Shown here piece after piece: positions 30,489-39,465 of a stretch of DNA of 64,000 nt. Position 1 is the stretch's first letter, and each line of letters begins with the position of its first letter. The translations under genes and the position numbers were made by a program. The stretch covers positions 23,872-87,871 of the forward strand of contig FOAY01000019.1 of NCBI GenBank assembly GCA_900109485.1, written 5' to 3'. The notes beneath the pieces were generated by a model. That model saw only the letters and a program-made list of their open reading frames with translations. It did not search any database and was not told the origin of the DNA. The DNA comes from Kosakonia sacchari. GTDB lineage: Bacteria > Pseudomonadota > Gammaproteobacteria > Enterobacterales > Enterobacteriaceae.

Positions 30489-31112
30489 ATGTTGATGTTA
30501 TTTCTTACCGTGGCGCTGGTGCATATCGTTGCCCTGATGAGCCCCGGCCCGGATTTCTTCTTCGTTTCGCAAACCGCCGTTAGCCGCTCGCGCAAAGACG
30601 CGATGATGGGTGTGCTGGGCATCACCGCTGGCGTAATGGTGTGGGCTGGCGTGGCGCTGCTCGGCCTGAACCTGATCCTCGAAAAAATGGCGTGGTTGCA
30701 CAGCATTATTATGGTCGGCGGCGGTCTTTATCTGTGCTGGATGGGCTACCAGATGCTGCGCGGCGCGCTGAAGAAAGATCAGAAACCGGCTGATGCGCCG
30801 AAAGTTGAACTGGCGACCAGCAGTGGCCGCAGCTTTCTGAAAGGGTTACTGACCAATCTGGCGAACCCGAAAGCAATTATCTACTTCGGCTCGGTGTTTT
30901 CACTGTTTGTCGGCGATAGCGTCGGCGCCAGCGCGCGCTGGGGTATTTTCGTGCTGATTGCGCTGGAAACGCTGGCCTGGTTTACCGTCGTCGCCAGCCT
31001 GTTCGCACTGCCGGCAATGCGTCGCGGTTATCAGCGCCTGGCGAAATGGATTGACGGTTTTGCTGGCGCGCTGTTTACCGGCTTCGGCATCCACCTGATT
31101 ATCTCCCGTTAA
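30489..31112 (+). CDS. rhtC: Threonine efflux protein RhtC
   Basis: 207 aa (E. coli 206). Six-helix LysE-family exporter; the N-terminal signature MSPGPDFFFVSQTAVSRSRKDAMMGVLGITAG and LTNLANPKAIIYFGSVFS are diagnostic. Exports threonine. Paired with the paralogue rhtB in opposite orientation across a REP pair. Confidence 0.94.
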   Translation: MLMLFLTVALVHIVALMSPGPDFFFVSQTAVSRSRKDAMMGVLGITAGVMVWAGVALLGLNLILEKMAWLHSIIMVGGGLYLCWMGYQMLRGALKKDQKPADAPKVELATSSGRSFLKGLLTNLANPKAIIYFGSVFSLFVGDSVGASARWGIFVLIALETLAWFTVVASLFALPAMRRGYQRLAKWIDGFAGALFTGFGIHLIISR

Positions 31113-31119
31113 TTCATCT

Positions 31120-31185
31120 GCCGGTTGGCGCTTCATTATCCGGCCTGCGGATTTTCTAGGCCCGGTAAGCGTAGCGCCACCGGGC
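31120..31185. repeat. REP pair between rhtC and rhtB
   Basis: Two palindromes: GCCGG...CCGGC (31120-31144) and GCCCGGT...ACCGGGC (31160-31185), oppositely oriented, filling the gap between two converging exporter genes. BIME-like. Confidence 0.7.
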
Positions 31186-31192
31186 ACCTGCC

Positions 31193-31813
31193 TCAGGCGT
31201 GGCGGGCAGAAGCCAGCAACGCGCCGACCAGCACAAACAGCGAACCAAATACCTTATTCAACGCCTTCATCTGGTGCGGGCCTTTGATCCAGCCAGCAAT
31301 GCGCTGCGCCAGCGTCGCGTAGCCAATCATGACAATGATGTCGACGACAATCGTTGTTACCCCCAGCACCACATACTGCATCACCTGCGGCTGATGCGGC
31401 ACGATAAATTGCGGGAACAGAGCAGCAAGAAAAACGATGCTTTTCGGGTTGGTCAGGTTAACAAATACCGCCCGCTTAAACAGCCGACCGCGCGACTGGG
31501 TTTTCGCCAGCGTATTGAGATCGATAGCACCTGCGGCGCGCCACTGCTGAATACCCAGCCAAATCAGGTAGGCTGCGCCCGCCCATTTCAGCACTTCAAA
31601 CGCCAGCACGGAGCGAGAAAACAGCGTACCCAGCCCGACGCCGACCAGCACGATATGAATGCCAAGCCCGGTCTGCAAACCGGCAATGGAAGCCGCCGCG
31701 CCGCGATAGCCGTAGCCGATGGATGTGGTCATGGTGTTAATCGCGCCGGAACCGGGCGAGAGGCTTAAAATGATTGAAGTCAGCAGGTAGGCGAACCACC
31801 ATTCGAAGGTCAT
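31193..31813 (-). CDS. rhtB: Homoserine/homoserine lactone efflux protein RhtB
   Basis: 206 aa, the E. coli length. LysE-family exporter with [31 protein letters not shown] at the N-terminus and [20 protein letters not shown] in the centre. Exports homoserine and its lactone. Converges on rhtC and diverges from pldB. Confidence 0.94.
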   Translation of the reverse strand: MTFEWWFAYLLTSIILSLSPGSGAINTMTTSIGYGYRGAAASIAGLQTGLGIHIVLVGVGLGTLFSRSVLAFEVLKWAGAAYLIWLGIQQWRAAGAIDLNTLAKTQSRGRLFKRAVFVNLTNPKSIVFLAALFPQFIVPHQPQVMQYVVLGVTTIVVDIIVMIGYATLAQRIAGWIKGPHQMKALNKVFGSLFVLVGALLASARHA

Positions 31814-31921
31814 GAGAAATTCCTGGTTGTCTGTTTTTATGCCACAATACGCTATTGTCAGTGGATTTTGCTATTGGTCACAAAAAAACGATTTTACATG
31901 GCTAACAGGGGCGAAATTCCG

Positions 31922-32914
31922 ATGTTTCGGCAAAAAACGGCCTGGGAAACCAGAGAAAAAGCGTTCGCGGCATTTACCACCGGGCCGCTAATGGATTTCT
32001 GGCGCTCGCGTGAAGAAGCTGTGTTTACCGGTGTTGATAATGTACCCGTCAGTTTTGTCCGCTTTCACGATCGCCGCCACGATCGGGTGATTGTGGTGTG
32101 TCCGGGCCGTATTGAAAGCTACGTCAAATACGCCGAACTGGCGTATGACCTGTTCTACCTTGGTTACGATGTGTTGATTATCGATCACCGCGGGCAGGGG
32201 CGTTCCGGGCGGATGTTGGCGGATACGCACCGGGGCCATGTGGTCAACTTTAGCGATTATGTCGATGATTTGGCGGCATTCTGGCAGCAGGAAGTCGCCG
32301 ATGGACCCTGGCGCAAACGTTATATCCTGGCGCATTCGATGGGCGGCGCGATCTCCACGCTCTTCTTACAGCGTTATCCGCATGCCTGTGATGCTATTGC
32401 CCTGTGCGCGCCGATGTTCGGCATTATCATTCGCCTGCCGGAGTGGATGGTGCGTCCGCTGCTTAACTGGGCGGAAAGCTATCCGCGTCTTCGTGAAAAT
32501 TACGCCATCGGCACCGGAAGCTGGCGCGCGCTGCCGTTCGCGATTAACGTGCTGACCCACAGCCGCGAGCGTTACCGGCGCAATCTGCGTTTTTATGCCG
32601 ACGAACCGACGCTGCGCGTAGGCGGGCCGACATGGCACTGGGTGCGTGAAGGCATTCTGGCCGGAGAACACGCGCTGGCAGGGGCGGCAAATGATGACAC
32701 CCCAACATTGATTATTCAGGCAGAAGAGGAGCACGTGGTGGATAACCGCATGCAACAACGCTTCTGCGAAATTCGCGCTGCGGCGGGCCACCCTTGTGAA
32801 GGGGGAAAACCGTTTGTTATACCCGGCGCGTACCATGAGATCCTTTTCGAAAAGGACGCTATGCGCTCGGTCGCGCTCAACGCCATCGTCGACTTCTTCG
32901 ACCGGCATAACTAA
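31922..32914 (+). CDS. pldB: Lysophospholipase L2
   Basis: 330 aa from MFRQKTAWETREKAF (E. coli 340, which has a longer C-terminal tail). Earlier in-frame ATGs at 31868 and 31898 are less likely; the ATG at 31922 follows an AGGGGCG ribosome-binding site. Alpha/beta hydrolase of the inner membrane: oxyanion region IDHRGQGRSG, nucleophile elbow AHSMGGA (Ser near residue 140), late Asp and AYHEILFEKD with the catalytic His. Dicistronic with yigL; in E. coli the SgrS RNA acts on the pldB-yigL message. Confidence 0.94.
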   Translation: MFRQKTAWETREKAFAAFTTGPLMDFWRSREEAVFTGVDNVPVSFVRFHDRRHDRVIVVCPGRIESYVKYAELAYDLFYLGYDVLIIDHRGQGRSGRMLADTHRGHVVNFSDYVDDLAAFWQQEVADGPWRKRYILAHSMGGAISTLFLQRYPHACDAIALCAPMFGIIIRLPEWMVRPLLNWAESYPRLRENYAIGTGSWRALPFAINVLTHSRERYRRNLRFYADEPTLRVGGPTWHWVREGILAGEHALAGAANDDTPTLIIQAEEEHVVDNRMQQRFCEIRAAAGHPCEGGKPFVIPGAYHEILFEKDAMRSVALNAIVDFFDRHN

Positions 32915-32939
32915 TTATTTATTGAGGTAAAATTTTCCT

Positions 32940-33740
32940 ATGTACCAGGTTGTTGCGTCTGATTTAGATGGCACGTTGCTCTCCCCTGACCACACACTGT
33001 CTCCGTTCGCGAAAGAAACGTTAAAGCTGCTGACCGGCCACGGCGTCAATTTTGTCTTTGCTACCGGCCGCCACCATGTTGATGTCGGGCAAATCCGCGA
33101 TAATCTCGGCATCAAGGCCTATATGATCACCTCCAACGGCGCGCGTGTGCACGATACCGACGGAAATCTGGTCTTTAGCCACAATCTGGATCGCGATATC
33201 GCCAGCGATCTGTTCGGTGTGATGCACAACGAGAAAGATATCATTACCAATGTCTACCGTAACGACGAATGGTTTATGAACCGCCATCGTCCTGACGAGA
33301 TGCGTTTTTTCAAAGAAGCGGTGTTCCAGTATTCGCTGTATGAGCCGGGCTTACTGGAGCCGGAAGGCATCAGCAAAGTCTTTTTCACCTGCGACAGCCA
33401 TGAAAAACTGCTGCCGCTGGAGCAGGCGATCAATGCGCGCTGGGGCGACCGTGTCAACGTCAGCTTCTCGACGCTAACCTGTCTGGAAGTGATGGCGGGC
33501 GGCGTATCGAAAGGGCATGCGCTGGAAGCCGTTGCCGGAGCGCTGGGCTATGGTCTGAAGGATTGCATCGCCTTTGGCGATGGCATGAACGATGCTGAAA
33601 TGCTGTCGATGGCCGGTAAGGGCTGCATTATGGGCAATGCCCATCAGCGCCTGAAAGATCTGCATCCGGAGCTGGAAGTGATTGGCACCAATGCGGATAA
33701 CGCTGTGCCACATTACCTGCGTAAATTGTTCCTGCAATAA
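32940..33740 (+). CDS. yigL: HAD-family sugar/pyridoxal phosphate phosphatase YigL
   Basis: 266 aa, as in E. coli. Cof-type HAD phosphatase: motif I SDLDGTLLS (Asp8/Asp10), motif II TSNGA, motif III Lys in GVSKGHAL, motif IV FGDGMNDAEML. Dephosphorylates phosphosugars and PLP; in E. coli it relieves glucose-phosphate stress after SgrS stabilises its mRNA. 25 bases after pldB. Confidence 0.95.
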   Translation: MYQVVASDLDGTLLSPDHTLSPFAKETLKLLTGHGVNFVFATGRHHVDVGQIRDNLGIKAYMITSNGARVHDTDGNLVFSHNLDRDIASDLFGVMHNEKDIITNVYRNDEWFMNRHRPDEMRFFKEAVFQYSLYEPGLLEPEGISKVFFTCDSHEKLLPLEQAINARWGDRVNVSFSTLTCLEVMAGGVSKGHALEAVAGALGYGLKDCIAFGDGMNDAEMLSMAGKGCIMGNAHQRLKDLHPELEVIGTNADNAVPHYLRKLFLQ

Positions 33741-33742
33741 GA

Positions 33743-33775
33743 TTGACATCTGATTATTAAATAATCAGATGTCAA
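33743..33775. repeat. 33-base perfect palindrome between yigL and yigM
   Basis: TTGACATCTGATTATT and AATAATCAGATGTCAA form two 16-base perfect arms around a single A. It begins two bases after the yigL stop. It could be the yigL transcript end, but no T-run follows. Each outer end reads TTGACA, the sigma70 -35 consensus. Confidence 0.8.
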
Positions 33776-33844
33776 CCAAATACTCAAACTTTGCGCAACT
33801 GAGTTCGCTACAATGAAGCCTCACTATTTTGAGAGAGCTTCATT

Positions 33845-34744
33845 GTGGCGTTACTGATCATCACCACGATCCTGTGGGCCTTTTCCTTTGGCCTGATTGG
33901 CGAATACCTTGCTGGCCATGTCGACAGCTATTTCTCCGTGCTGATGCGCGTGGGGCTGGCGGCGCTGGTGTTCTTACCGTTCCTGCGCACACGCGGGCAC
34001 AACCTGAAAACCATTGGCCTGTATATGCTGGTGGGCGCGATGCAGCTCGGCATTATGTATCTGTTCAGCTTTCAGGCGTATCTCTACCTGACGGTCTCTG
34101 AATTCCTGCTGTTTACCGTCTTTACGCCGCTGTACGTTACGCTGATTTACGATCTGCTGAGCAAGCGCGGGCTGCGCTGGAGCTACGCCCTGAGCGCCGG
34201 GCTGGCGGTAATTGGCGCGGCGATTATTCGTTATGACAAAGTCAGCGATCACTTCTGGATCGGTTTGATTCTGGTGCAATTGGCGAATATCAGCTTCGCC
34301 ATCGGTATGGTCGGTTATAAGCGCCTGATGGAAACGCGGCCGATGCCGCAGCACAACGCCTTTGCGTGGTTCTATCTGGGCGCGTTGGTTGTTGCTGTCA
34401 CCGCATGGTTTGTGATGGGCAACCCGCAGAAGCTGCCGACGACCACCTTGCAGTGGGGCGTGCTGGTATGGCTGGGTGTGGTCGCTTCCGGTCTGGGTTA
34501 CTTTATGTGGAACTACGGCGCAACGCAGGTTGACGCCGGGACGCTCGGCATTATGAACAATGTGCATGTTCCCGCCGGGCTGCTGGTCAACCTCGCTATC
34601 TGGCAGGAACAGCCGCACTGGCCGAGCTTTATTATTGGTGGTTCGGTGATAATGGCTTCGCTGTGGGTACATCGCCGTTGGGTCGCTCCGCGCTCCGCAC
34701 AAACGGCAGGTGATCGCACGCGTGATTCCGCGCTGAGCGAATAA
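33845..34744 (+). CDS. yigM: Biotin transporter YigM (EamA family)
   Basis: 299 aa, as in E. coli, with a GTG start ([15 protein letters not shown]). Ten-helix DMT-superfamily permease; E. coli YigM has been identified as the high-affinity biotin importer. The segment [30 protein letters not shown] is nearly unchanged. The last 113 bases overlap the 3' end of metR on the other strand; both C-termini are conserved, so the overlap is genuine. Confidence 0.93.
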   Translation: MALLIITTILWAFSFGLIGEYLAGHVDSYFSVLMRVGLAALVFLPFLRTRGHNLKTIGLYMLVGAMQLGIMYLFSFQAYLYLTVSEFLLFTVFTPLYVTLIYDLLSKRGLRWSYALSAGLAVIGAAIIRYDKVSDHFWIGLILVQLANISFAIGMVGYKRLMETRPMPQHNAFAWFYLGALVVAVTAWFVMGNPQKLPTTTLQWGVLVWLGVVASGLGYFMWNYGATQVDAGTLGIMNNVHVPAGLLVNLAIWQEQPHWPSFIIGGSVIMASLWVHRRWVAPRSAQTAGDRTRDSALSE

Positions 34745-35585
34745 ACGCTTCGGTAACCGGCTGACGCTGCTCGCCGTCGCGCACCGCCGCGTACAGTCGG
34801 CTCCACAATCCTTCGCCCAGGGTTTTGGTCACTACCAGACCCTGGCGTTCAAAACTCTCCACCACCCAGTGCGGAAGCGCCGCGATCCCCATCCGGGCGG
34901 CAACCATCTGAATCAGCAATAGCGTGTTATCGACGCTTTTCAGCGCCGGGCTGATACCTGCCGGTTGCAGGAAATGACGCCAGATATCAAGGCGGCTGCG
35001 CTGTACCGGGTAGATCAGCAGTGTTTCGCTGGCGAGATCGTCCGGCGTGATGCGCGCTTTTGCCGCCAGCGGATGATCCGGCGCCAGCACCAGCCGCACT
35101 TCAAAATCAAACATCGGTGAATAGTGCAGGCCGCTGCGCGGCAGAATGTCGGATGTCATGACCAGATCCAGCTCACCCTGTTGCAGCGCAGGCTGCGGGT
35201 CAAAGGTCACGCCGGATTTGAAATCCATCTCCACCTGCGGCCAGTTCTGGCGGAAGTTTTCAAGCGCGGGCGTCAGCCACTGAATACAGCTATGGCATTC
35301 AATCGCGATGCGCAATGTGGCTTGCTGCGGTTCGTTACAGGCCTGCAGCGCGCGGCTGATTTGCGGCAGTACCTGGTTGGCCAGTTGCAGCAGGATCTCG
35401 CCTTGTGGCGTAAAACGCAGCGGCTGACTTTTACGCACAAACAGACGAAAGCCGAGGCGCTGTTCCAGATCGCTGAACTGGTGGGAAAGCGCCGACTGCG
35501 TCTGATGCAGCGTTGCCGCTGCTGCAGCCAGCGACCCGCTGTTTCGTAACGCCTGTAGCGTTTTCAGGTGTTTAATTTCGATCAT
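34632..35585 (-). CDS. metR: LysR-type methionine regulator MetR
   Basis: 317 aa, as in E. coli. N-terminal winged helix-turn-helix ([31 protein letters not shown], about residues 18-49) and a periplasmic-binding-like effector domain that senses homocysteine. Activates metE and other methionine genes. Divergent from metE over a 245-base control region, and convergent with yigM with a 113-base antisense overlap. Confidence 0.96.
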   Translation of the reverse strand: MIEIKHLKTLQALRNSGSLAAAAATLHQTQSALSHQFSDLEQRLGFRLFVRKSQPLRFTPQGEILLQLANQVLPQISRALQACNEPQQATLRIAIECHSCIQWLTPALENFRQNWPQVEMDFKSGVTFDPQPALQQGELDLVMTSDILPRSGLHYSPMFDFEVRLVLAPDHPLAAKARITPDDLASETLLIYPVQRSRLDIWRHFLQPAGISPALKSVDNTLLLIQMVAARMGIAALPHWVVESFERQGLVVTKTLGEGLWSRLYAAVRDGEQRQPVTEAFIRSARNHACDHLPFVRSAERPNGDVPTAKPLSPNHQ

Positions 35586-35597
35586 GAATGTCCTTCA
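35585..35597. promoter_or_regulatory. MetR binding site between metR and metE
   Basis: TGAATGTCCTTCA is an exact match to the MetR motif TGAA-N5-TTCA. It touches the metR start codon. It suits activation of metE and self-repression of metR. Confidence 0.7.
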
Positions 35598-35648
35598 CCC
35601 CGGCATGAACAATTTGCGCTTGAGGTTTATACAGTACATTCACAATAT

Positions 35649-35680
35649 GGATGTGTAAACATCTGGACGTCTAAACTCGT
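35649..35680. promoter_or_regulatory. MetJ operator (met boxes) upstream of metE
   Basis: Consecutive 8-base units GGATGTGT, AAACATCT, GGACGTCT and AAACTCGT; the central two resemble the met box AGACGTCT. MetJ with S-adenosylmethionine binds such tandem arrays and represses metE and metR. Confidence 0.72.
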
Positions 35681-35795
35681 CATATTTCGACTTGCAGGTG
35701 CGTTGGCTGCCTTGCACGCCCCAGTCACTTACTTCAGTAAGCTCCTGGGAACGCGCTACGTTGCCGCCTTCCTGCCAGCCGAACTATTTAGAGTT
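35681..35795. repeat. ERIC element in the metE leader
   Basis: Large imperfect palindrome with the hallmark core CCCCAGTCACTTACTTCAGT then AAGCTCCTGGG, and outer arms ATTTCGACTTGCAGG / CCTGCCAGCCGAACTATTT. This is an enterobacterial repetitive intergenic consensus (ERIC/IRU) unit. It lies between the MetJ operator and metE, ending 35 bases before the start codon, so it should be transcribed in the metE 5' leader. Confidence 0.88.
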
Positions 35796-35830
35796 TTACA
35801 TTCAGAATCAAAAAATTAAAGGAAGAAGAC

Positions 35831-38092
35831 ATGACAATACATAACCACACCCTCGGTTTTCCTCGCGTCGGCCTGCGTCGCGAGCTGAAAAAAGCGCAAG
35901 AAAGTTACTGGGCGGGGAATTCTTCTCGCGAAGAACTGCTGGCGGTAGGGCGCGAGCTGCGCGCCCGTCACTGGGATCAGCAAAAACAAGCCGGGATCGA
36001 TCTGCTGCCGGTCGGTGATTTCGCCTGGTACGACCATGTTCTGACCACCAGCCTGCTGCTGGGCAATGTGCCGGCTCGTCATCAGAACAACGACGGCTCT
36101 GTCGATATCGACACCCTGTTCCGCATCGGTCGCGGTCGCGCACCAACTGGCGAACCGGCGGCAGCGGCAGAGATGACCAAATGGTTTAACACCAACTATC
36201 ACTACATGGTGCCGGAATTCAGCAAAGGCCAGCAGTTCAAACTGACGTGGACGCAACTGCTGGATGAAGTGGACGAAGCGCTGACGCTGGGCCACAAGGT
36301 GAAGCCCGTGCTGCTTGGGCCGGTCACGTACCTGTGGCTGGGCAAAGTGAAAGGCGAACAATTCGATCGCTTAAGCTTGCTGAACGACATTCTGCCGGTC
36401 TACCAGCAAGTACTGGCCGAACTGGCGAAACGCGGTATTGAGTGGGTACAGATCGACGAACCGGCACTGGTGCTGGAGCTGCCGCAAGCGTGGCTGGACG
36501 CCTTCAAACCGGCGTATGACGCGCTGAACGGCAAGGTAAAACTGCTGCTGACCACCTATTTCGAAGGCGTCACGCCGAACCTGGACACCATTACCGCGCT
36601 GCCGGTGCAGGGTCTGCATGTCGATCTGGTACACGGTAAAGACAACGTTGCACAGCTGCATCAGCGTCTGCCTGCCGACTGGTTGCTCTCTGCCGGTCTG
36701 GTGAATGGCCGTAACGTCTGGCGCGCCGATCTGAGTGAAAAATATACGCAGATTAAAGATGTGGTCGGCAAACGCCCGCTGTGGGTTGCCTCTTCCTGTT
36801 CGCTGCTGCACAGCCCGATCGATCTGAGCGTTGAGACACGTCTTGATGCCGAAGTGAAAAGCTGGTTCGCCTTCGCCCTGCAAAAATGTGAAGAACTGGC
36901 GCTGTTGCGTGATGCCCTGAACAGCGGCAACACAGAAAAACTGAATGAATGGAGCGCCCCGATCCAGGCGCGCCGCCACTCTACCCGCGTGCACAACCCG
37001 GCGGTGGCAAAACGTCTGGCGGCGATCACCGCGCAGGACAGCCAGCGCGCGCGTCCGTACGCTGAGCGTGCACAAGCGCAGCGCGTGCGTTTCAACCTGC
37101 CGGCGTGGCCGACCACGACTATCGGCTCGTTCCCGCAGACCACCGAGATCCGCGGCTTGCGTCTGGATTTTAAACAGGGACGTTTAGATGCGGGCAATTA
37201 CCGCACCGGCATCGCTGAACATATTAAGCAGGCGATTATCGAACAAGAACGTTTGGGGCTGGATGTGCTGGTACACGGCGAAGCAGAACGTAACGACATG
37301 GTGGAATACTTCGGTGAACACCTTGATGGTTTCGTCTTTACGCAAAATGGCTGGGTGCAGAGCTACGGCTCTCGCTGCGTGAAGCCGCCGGTGGTGATCG
37401 GCGACGTGAGCCGCCCGGAAGCGATTACCGTCGAGTGGGCGAAGTACGCACAATCGCTGACCGACAAACCGGTCAAAGGCATGCTGACCGGGCCGGTTAC
37501 TATCCTCTGCTGGTCTTTCCCGCGTGAAGATGTTACCCGCGAAACCATCGCCAAACAGATCGCGCTGGCGCTGCGTGACGAAGTGGCCGATCTGGAAGCC
37601 GCCGGTATTGGCATCATCCAGATCGACGAACCGGCACTGCGCGAAGGTTTACCGCTGCGCCGCAGCGACTGGGAGGCTTACCTGGCGTGGGGCGTCGAAG
37701 CGTTCCGTATTAATGCTGCGGTGGCGAAGGATGACACGCAGATCCACACCCACATGTGCTATTGCGAGTTCAACGACATCATGGATTCCATTGCCGCGCT
37801 GGATGCTGATGTGATCACCATCGAAACCTCGCGTTCGGATATGGAACTGCTCGAGTCGTTCGAAGAGTTCGAATACCCGAACGAAATCGGACCGGGCGTG
37901 TACGACATTCACTCGCCGAACGTGCCGAGCGTGGAGTGGATCGAAGCCCTGCTGCAAAAAGCGGCGCAGCGCATTCCGGCGCAGCGTCTGTGGGTGAACC
38001 CGGATTGCGGTCTGAAAACCCGTGGCTGGCCGGAAACCCGCGCCGCGCTGGCTAATATGGTGAAAGCCGCGCAGAACCTGCGTCAGCAGTAA
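35831..38092 (+). CDS. metE: Cobalamin-independent methionine synthase
   Basis: 753 aa, as in E. coli. Transfers methyl from 5-methyltetrahydropteroyl-triglutamate to homocysteine. Two beta-barrels related by duplication; zinc ligands are visible as His641 and Cys643 in IHTHMCYC, with the later Cys in [11 protein letters not shown] (about 726). Shine-Dalgarno AAAGGAAG. Controlled by MetR and MetJ sites; an ERIC repeat forms most of the leader. Confidence 0.97.
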   Translation: MTIHNHTLGFPRVGLRRELKKAQESYWAGNSSREELLAVGRELRARHWDQQKQAGIDLLPVGDFAWYDHVLTTSLLLGNVPARHQNNDGSVDIDTLFRIGRGRAPTGEPAAAAEMTKWFNTNYHYMVPEFSKGQQFKLTWTQLLDEVDEALTLGHKVKPVLLGPVTYLWLGKVKGEQFDRLSLLNDILPVYQQVLAELAKRGIEWVQIDEPALVLELPQAWLDAFKPAYDALNGKVKLLLTTYFEGVTPNLDTITALPVQGLHVDLVHGKDNVAQLHQRLPADWLLSAGLVNGRNVWRADLSEKYTQIKDVVGKRPLWVASSCSLLHSPIDLSVETRLDAEVKSWFAFALQKCEELALLRDALNSGNTEKLNEWSAPIQARRHSTRVHNPAVAKRLAAITAQDSQRARPYAERAQAQRVRFNLPAWPTTTIGSFPQTTEIRGLRLDFKQGRLDAGNYRTGIAEHIKQAIIEQERLGLDVLVHGEAERNDMVEYFGEHLDGFVFTQNGWVQSYGSRCVKPPVVIGDVSRPEAITVEWAKYAQSLTDKPVKGMLTGPVTILCWSFPREDVTRETIAKQIALALRDEVADLEAAGIGIIQIDEPALREGLPLRRSDWEAYLAWGVEAFRINAAVAKDDTQIHTHMCYCEFNDIMDSIAALDADVITIETSRSDMELLESFEEFEYPNEIGPGVYDIHSPNVPSVEWIEALLQKAAQRIPAQRLWVNPDCGLKTRGWPETRAALANMVKAAQNLRQQ

Positions 38093-38101
38093 ACAGCCAT
38101 G

Positions 38102-38134
38102 CGCCGCCGGTTCGTTCCCCGGCGGCGTTTTTTT
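38102..38134 (+). terminator. Intrinsic terminator of metE
   Basis: CGCCGCCGG and CCGGCGGCG 9-base stem, followed by seven Ts, nine bases after the metE stop. It also abuts the 3' end of the fimbrial operon coming the other way. Confidence 0.9.
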
Positions 38135-38140
38135 GCGGTT

Positions 38141-38647
38141 TTACGGCGTTTCGGTTAACAACTCCAGAGAGAGGGTGTAGACGCCGGGTTCAAATACATC
38201 GCCATCCTGGCCATAAAAGCTGAATGTTTGCTCCGCGCCAGCCGCCAGCGGGCTATTGGATTTATAGGCATCGTCCGCCGCACTCCAGGTACTGTCCAGT
38301 TTGTTCGCCAGATTCGGCACAAGGTGTTTCTCCGTGCTATTACTGGTGCTGACCCATACGATATCGCCATTACTCTCGCGAGAATCACCCTGTCCGCGAA
38401 TGTAGTAAGTGCCTGCAGTGGTCGATCCGTTTTTGATAATGATGGTCGCGGCATGATCCAAAATAGAATCGCCAGTATAGATATTGCCTGCTCCCAGCGT
38501 TCCTTCAGCGTCCATGCCTTTGGTAATGCTCCATGATGTTGGCGCATTCAGCGTCATGGAGGTGGTCGCGCTTCCATGAGAAGTCAGTGCCGCAAAACTC
38601 TGGTTGCTCATCAGAACCAGTAAAGTAGTCAGCATTACTTTTTTCAT
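38141..38647 (-). CDS. Fimbrial major-type subunit, paralogue 1
   Basis: 168 aa from the third of three close ATGs (38656, 38653, 38647); the last has the best spacing from AAAGGA and gives the same length as its neighbour. Signal peptide ends QSFA; the mature N-terminus ALTSHGSATTSMTLNAP has the alternating hydrophobic pattern of a donor strand. No cysteine. About four in five residues match the upstream paralogue. It is the last gene of a chaperone-usher operon of FGL type. I cannot assign a named pilin family; position corresponds to afaE. Confidence 0.8.
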   Translation of the reverse strand: MKKVMLTTLLVLMSNQSFAALTSHGSATTSMTLNAPTSWSITKGMDAEGTLGAGNIYTGDSILDHAATIIIKNGSTTAGTYYIRGQGDSRESNGDIVWVSTSNSTEKHLVPNLANKLDSTWSAADDAYKSNSPLAAGAEQTFSFYGQDGDVFEPGVYTLSLELLTETP

Positions 38648-38761
38648 TATCATCATTCCTTTAATTTCATTGTAATTACACAACTTTGGATGCGACAAAG
38701 ACACAAAAGCTGTGGTGCGGCCTCGCATTCAGGAAAACCGTAAAATGAGTAGAGAGCAGTT

Positions 38762-38795
38762 ACGCTGACAGTGCGGATACCCTCTCTGTCAGCGT
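38762..38795 (-). promoter_or_regulatory. Intercistronic hairpin between the two pilin genes
   Basis: ACGCTGACAG and CTGTCAGCGT, a perfect 10-base stem around 14 bases, sits 26 bases after the upstream pilin stop. No T-run follows in the direction of transcription, so an RNA-stabilising or partial-attenuation role is more likely than full termination. It could give the upstream pilin a higher mRNA level. Confidence 0.55.
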
Positions 38796-38820
38796 GATAG
38801 CGTGACCTCACGCAGAGGTG

Positions 38821-39327
38821 TTACGGCGTTTCAGTTAACAACTCCATCGAGAGGTTATAAGTGCCGGGTTCAAATGTATCGCCAGCCTGCCCATAAAAAC
38901 TGAACGTTTTCTCATCACCCGCGGCCAGTGGGTTGTTCGATTTAAAGGCGGTGTCCGCAGCACTCCAGGTACTGTCGAGCGTGGTGGTCAGGTTTGACAC
39001 AACGTGTTTTTGCGTGCTGTCGCTGGCATTGACCCACACAATGGTGCCATCGGTCTCAAGGGAATCCCCTTGCCCGCGAATGTAGTAAGTACCCGCCGCC
39101 GTCGAGTCGTTCTTAATAATGATGGTCGCAGCATGGTTCAGAATGCTGTCGTCGGTATAGGTGTTGCCAGCCCCAAGGGTTCCTTCTGCTTCTACGCCTT
39201 TGGTGATGCTCCATATTGCTGGTGCGTTAAGGGTCATGCTGGTGGTGGCGCTACCGTGGGATGTCAGCGCTGCAAAACTCTGGCTGCTCATCAGCGCCAG
39301 TAAGGTGGTCAGCATTATCTTTTTCAT
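38821..39327 (-). CDS. Fimbrial major-type subunit, paralogue 2
   Basis: 168 aa: signal peptide MKKIMLTTLLALMSSQSFA, then a 149-residue cysteine-free mature subunit beginning ALTSHGSATTSMTLNAP and ending GTYNLSMELLTETP. The sequence layout (N-terminal donor strand, incomplete immunoglobulin-like fold) fits subunits assembled by FGL chaperones such as Saf, Sef and Afa/Dr. It shares signal, donor strand and C-terminus with the downstream copy, the differences clustering in the middle. AAAGGA lies nine bases before the ATG. First pilin after the minor subunit, hence probably the main shaft protein. Confidence 0.82.
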   Translation of the reverse strand: MKKIMLTTLLALMSSQSFAALTSHGSATTSMTLNAPAIWSITKGVEAEGTLGAGNTYTDDSILNHAATIIIKNDSTAAGTYYIRGQGDSLETDGTIVWVNASDSTQKHVVSNLTTTLDSTWSAADTAFKSNNPLAAGDEKTFSFYGQAGDTFEPGTYNLSMELLTETP

Positions 39328-39391
39328 AAATCATTCCTTTAGTTTCATCATCGTTAATTGATCCCGCGCCGCATACCTGGACGTGGGTGGC

Positions 39392-39441
39392 GTCACCTTT
39401 GCAGGTGACAACCTGTTGCGCAGGCTTCCGATCCTGAAGCC
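39392..39441 (-). promoter_or_regulatory. Two hairpins upstream of the first pilin gene
   Basis: GTCACCT/AGGTGAC (39392-39409) and GGCTTC/GAAGCC (39423-39441) lie in the 138-base gap between the AfaD-like gene and the first pilin. Such structures often separate low-level assembly genes from highly expressed pilin messages. Confidence 0.4.
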
Positions 39442-39465
39442 AGCGTAATGCGTTGTGCTCGTTGT

